Shown: one piece after another, positions 10,728 through 12,093 of the stretch | Layout of the letters: every line of letters starts with the position of its first letter | Position numbering within the stretch: the stretch's first letter is position 1 | Notes under the pieces: model-generated | What the model saw: the letters and a program-made list of their open reading frames with translations, nothing else | What the model was told of the DNA's origin: nothing | The model's database searches: none | Assembly: GCA_020629355.1 (NCBI GenBank) | Contig: JAHDDM010000001.1 | Span: 1 to 12,093 of the forward strand | Direction of reading: 5' to 3' | From: Rhodospirillaceae bacterium | GTDB taxonomy: Bacteria; Pseudomonadota; Alphaproteobacteria; JABSOH01 | DNA: 12,093 nucleotides | Position numbers and translations under genes: made by a program

Positions 10728-11661
10728 GGCGCGCTGCGGTAAGAATTTTTTGAATAAGCATAGGGAAGCTCCAGCCAAACTGCGCGGCCTGTTCAGGAAG
10801 CAGAGAGGTCTCCGTCATTCCTGGCTGTGTATTGGTCTCCAGAATTGTCCAACGATTCTGAGCAGGATCATGTCGAAAATCAGAGCGACTAACCCCGCGC
10901 AAGCCTAAGACTTGATGAGCAGTACAGGCCGCGCGCATCAAGTCATCGCGTAAAGTCGTTGGAATTTCTGCTGGACAGACATGGCTTGCCCCAGAAACCG
11001 TGCTGTATTTTGCGGTGTAATCATAGAAGGTCTCACCCGTAAACAGCTCTGTGACTCCTAAAGCCTGTACATGATCACCATCATCAATGACCGAAACGGT
11101 CAATTCCTGACCAGCGATATATTCCTCGAACAGAAGCGCGCCGCGTTCGGCTTCTTTGAGTATCGCGGCCTGATGCTCGGCAAAAGCTTCACCATCACGA
11201 TAGATAAGCACCCCGATAGAAGAGCCTTCCGCAACTGGTTTCACCACCAGAGGCAAAGGCAAAGGCCAATCGGTGCATTCTCCAATAGCCCCGTGATCAA
11301 GGCAAACACTATCGGCTATCGACAGGCCGCTGGCCTGAAATATTTTTAGCGATACCGCCTTATTCATCGCCAGAGCAGAGGCCAGCACTCCAGAGTGGCT
11401 ATAGGGAATATGCATCAAGTCCCCGATAGCCTGAATTCGGCCATCCTCGCCATAAGTCCCGTGCAACGCATTCAGCATCACCGTATAGCCTGAATCCAAT
11501 GTCGCAATAAAGTCTGGAAGGTTACCTGTGAAATCGTAACTGCCATAGGCCAGACCTAATTGATCAAGTGCTTGAATACAGGCTTCTCCTGTTGCCAGAC
11601 TGACCTCCCGCTCGGCGGAGACTCCGCCCATCACCACCAGAATTTTGCCCAGCTGAGTCAT
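10720..11661 (-). CDS. ddl: D-alanine--D-alanine ligase
   Basis: ATP-grasp enzyme joining two D-alanines for the peptidoglycan stem peptide, in the cytoplasm. The product is complete at 313 residues (DdlB of E. coli has 306). GGVSAEREVS (12-21) carries the substrate Glu17. K141 and EGSSIGV (145-151, S147-S148) bind ATP and substrate. YDYTAKYS (213-220) is the omega-loop region, with Tyr and Lys. RSDF (259-262) and LETNTQPGMT (274-283) supply R259, D261, E275 and N277, which bind magnesium and phosphate. The ATG overlaps the murB stop as ATGA and the stop overlaps ftsQ, so the three genes are likely translated together. Confidence 0.97.
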   Translation of the reverse strand: MTQLGKILVVMGGVSAEREVSLATGEACIQALDQLGLAYGSYDFTGNLPDFIATLDSGYTVMLNALHGTYGEDGRIQAIGDLMHIPYSHSGVLASALAMNKAVSLKIFQASGLSIADSVCLDHGAIGECTDWPLPLPLVVKPVAEGSSIGVLIYRDGEAFAEHQAAILKEAERGALLFEEYIAGQELTVSVIDDGDHVQALGVTELFTGETFYDYTAKYSTVSGASHVCPAEIPTTLRDDLMRAACTAHQVLGLRGVSRSDFRHDPAQNRWTILETNTQPGMTETSLLPEQAAQFGWSFPMLIQKILTAARHD

Positions 11662-12093
11662 CCCACAATCCCTTCACGGCGAATTTCCCATTCCAGAGTA
11701 ATTCCAAACTGCTCCAGCACCCGCGCCCGTACCGTTTCGCCCAAAGTTTCAAAGTCTTCTGCACTAGCATCGCCAGTATTGATCATAAAATTGCAATGCT
11801 TTTCGCTGATCATCGCACCGCCAATCTTGAGGCCACGACACCCCGCGGCATCAATCCATTGCCAGGCATGACGGACTTCGCCGGTCATTGGTGAAACCTG
11901 TGTTGGATTGACAAAGGTCGACCCACCCGTTGCCACTGCAACAGGTTGCGTATCAGCGCGGCGTTGCTGAACGGCGGCGATTTCGGCATGAAGCAATGTC
12001 GTCTCCTTGCGCGGGCAACAGAATACCGCCGAAAGAAAAATACCGTCTTTCAGGCCACAGTGACGATAGCCGTATTCCAGATTACTCTTCGGC
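11658..12093 (-). CDS. murB: UDP-N-acetylenolpyruvoylglucosamine reductase MurB (C-terminal part)
   Basis: FAD enzyme that reduces enolpyruvyl-UDP-GlcNAc to UDP-MurNAc. Only the last 144 residues are in the window; the N-terminal FAD domain lies beyond the right edge. The frame runs open to the edge, with its first full codon ending at 12092. Visible are the YGYR motif (residues 7-10 of the fragment), GGSTFVNP (56-63) with the catalytic-type Ser58, WQWIDAAGCRGLKIGG (77-92), and SEKHCNFMINTG (96-107) with the catalytic-type Glu97. YGYR matches the YxYR element of common short-form MurB. An internal TTG at 11996 is not a real start, since the family sequence continues upstream of it. The TGA overlaps the ddl ATG. 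Confidence 0.96.
   Translation of the reverse strand, partial: PKSNLEYGYRHCGLKDGIFLSAVFCCPRKETTLLHAEIAAVQQRRADTQPVAVATGGSTFVNPTQVSPMTGEVRHAWQWIDAAGCRGLKIGGAMISEKHCNFMINTGDASAEDFETLGETVRARVLEQFGITLEWEIRREGIVG

Overview
The window is the downstream half of a division and cell-wall (dcw) cluster from an alphaproteobacterium. All nine protein genes lie on the minus strand and read from right to left: murB (cut by the right edge), ddl, ftsQ, ftsA, ftsZ, lpxC, bamD, recN, ligA, and then a lipoprotein gene I do not recognise. At the far left is the 3' part of a tRNA-Phe on the plus strand, convergent with the lipoprotein gene. The order ddl-ftsQ-ftsA-ftsZ-lpxC-bamD-recN-ligA is the familiar alphaproteobacterial arrangement, and base composition looks moderate. 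I cannot name a genus from the sequence alone.

Layout, in the direction of transcription. (1) 12093-9825: murB, ddl and ftsQ overlap one another by a few bases (ATGA at murB/ddl, 8 nt at ddl/ftsQ), and ftsA follows ftsQ after 3 nt. This is a tightly coupled block for peptidoglycan precursors and the early divisome. (2) 8630-8458: a 173-nt AT-rich gap before ftsZ, the likely place for extra ftsZ promoters. (3) 8457-7096: ftsZ. (4) 7095-6822: a 274-nt gap holding three copies of a 13-nt sequence in an A-B-A' arrangement inside a long imperfect inverted repeat, plus two separate short palindromes. (5) 6821-95: lpxC, bamD, recN, ligA and the lipoprotein gene, with small gaps or overlaps. This joins lipid A synthesis, outer-membrane protein assembly, and DNA repair and replication in one likely transcript.

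How the genes work together: MurB and Ddl supply UDP-MurNAc and D-Ala-D-Ala for peptidoglycan. FtsQ, FtsA and FtsZ build the septal ring at the inner membrane. LpxC commits UDP-GlcNAc derivatives to lipid A, and BamD helps insert outer-membrane proteins. RecN and LigA repair and seal DNA.

The core genes are ordinary and intact. The parts worth a second look are the ftsZ-lpxC gap, with its mutually exclusive hairpins, and the last gene, a predicted seven-repeat beta-propeller lipoprotein translationally coupled to ligA. I found no CRISPR array, insertion sequence, phage gene or obvious novel defence system.
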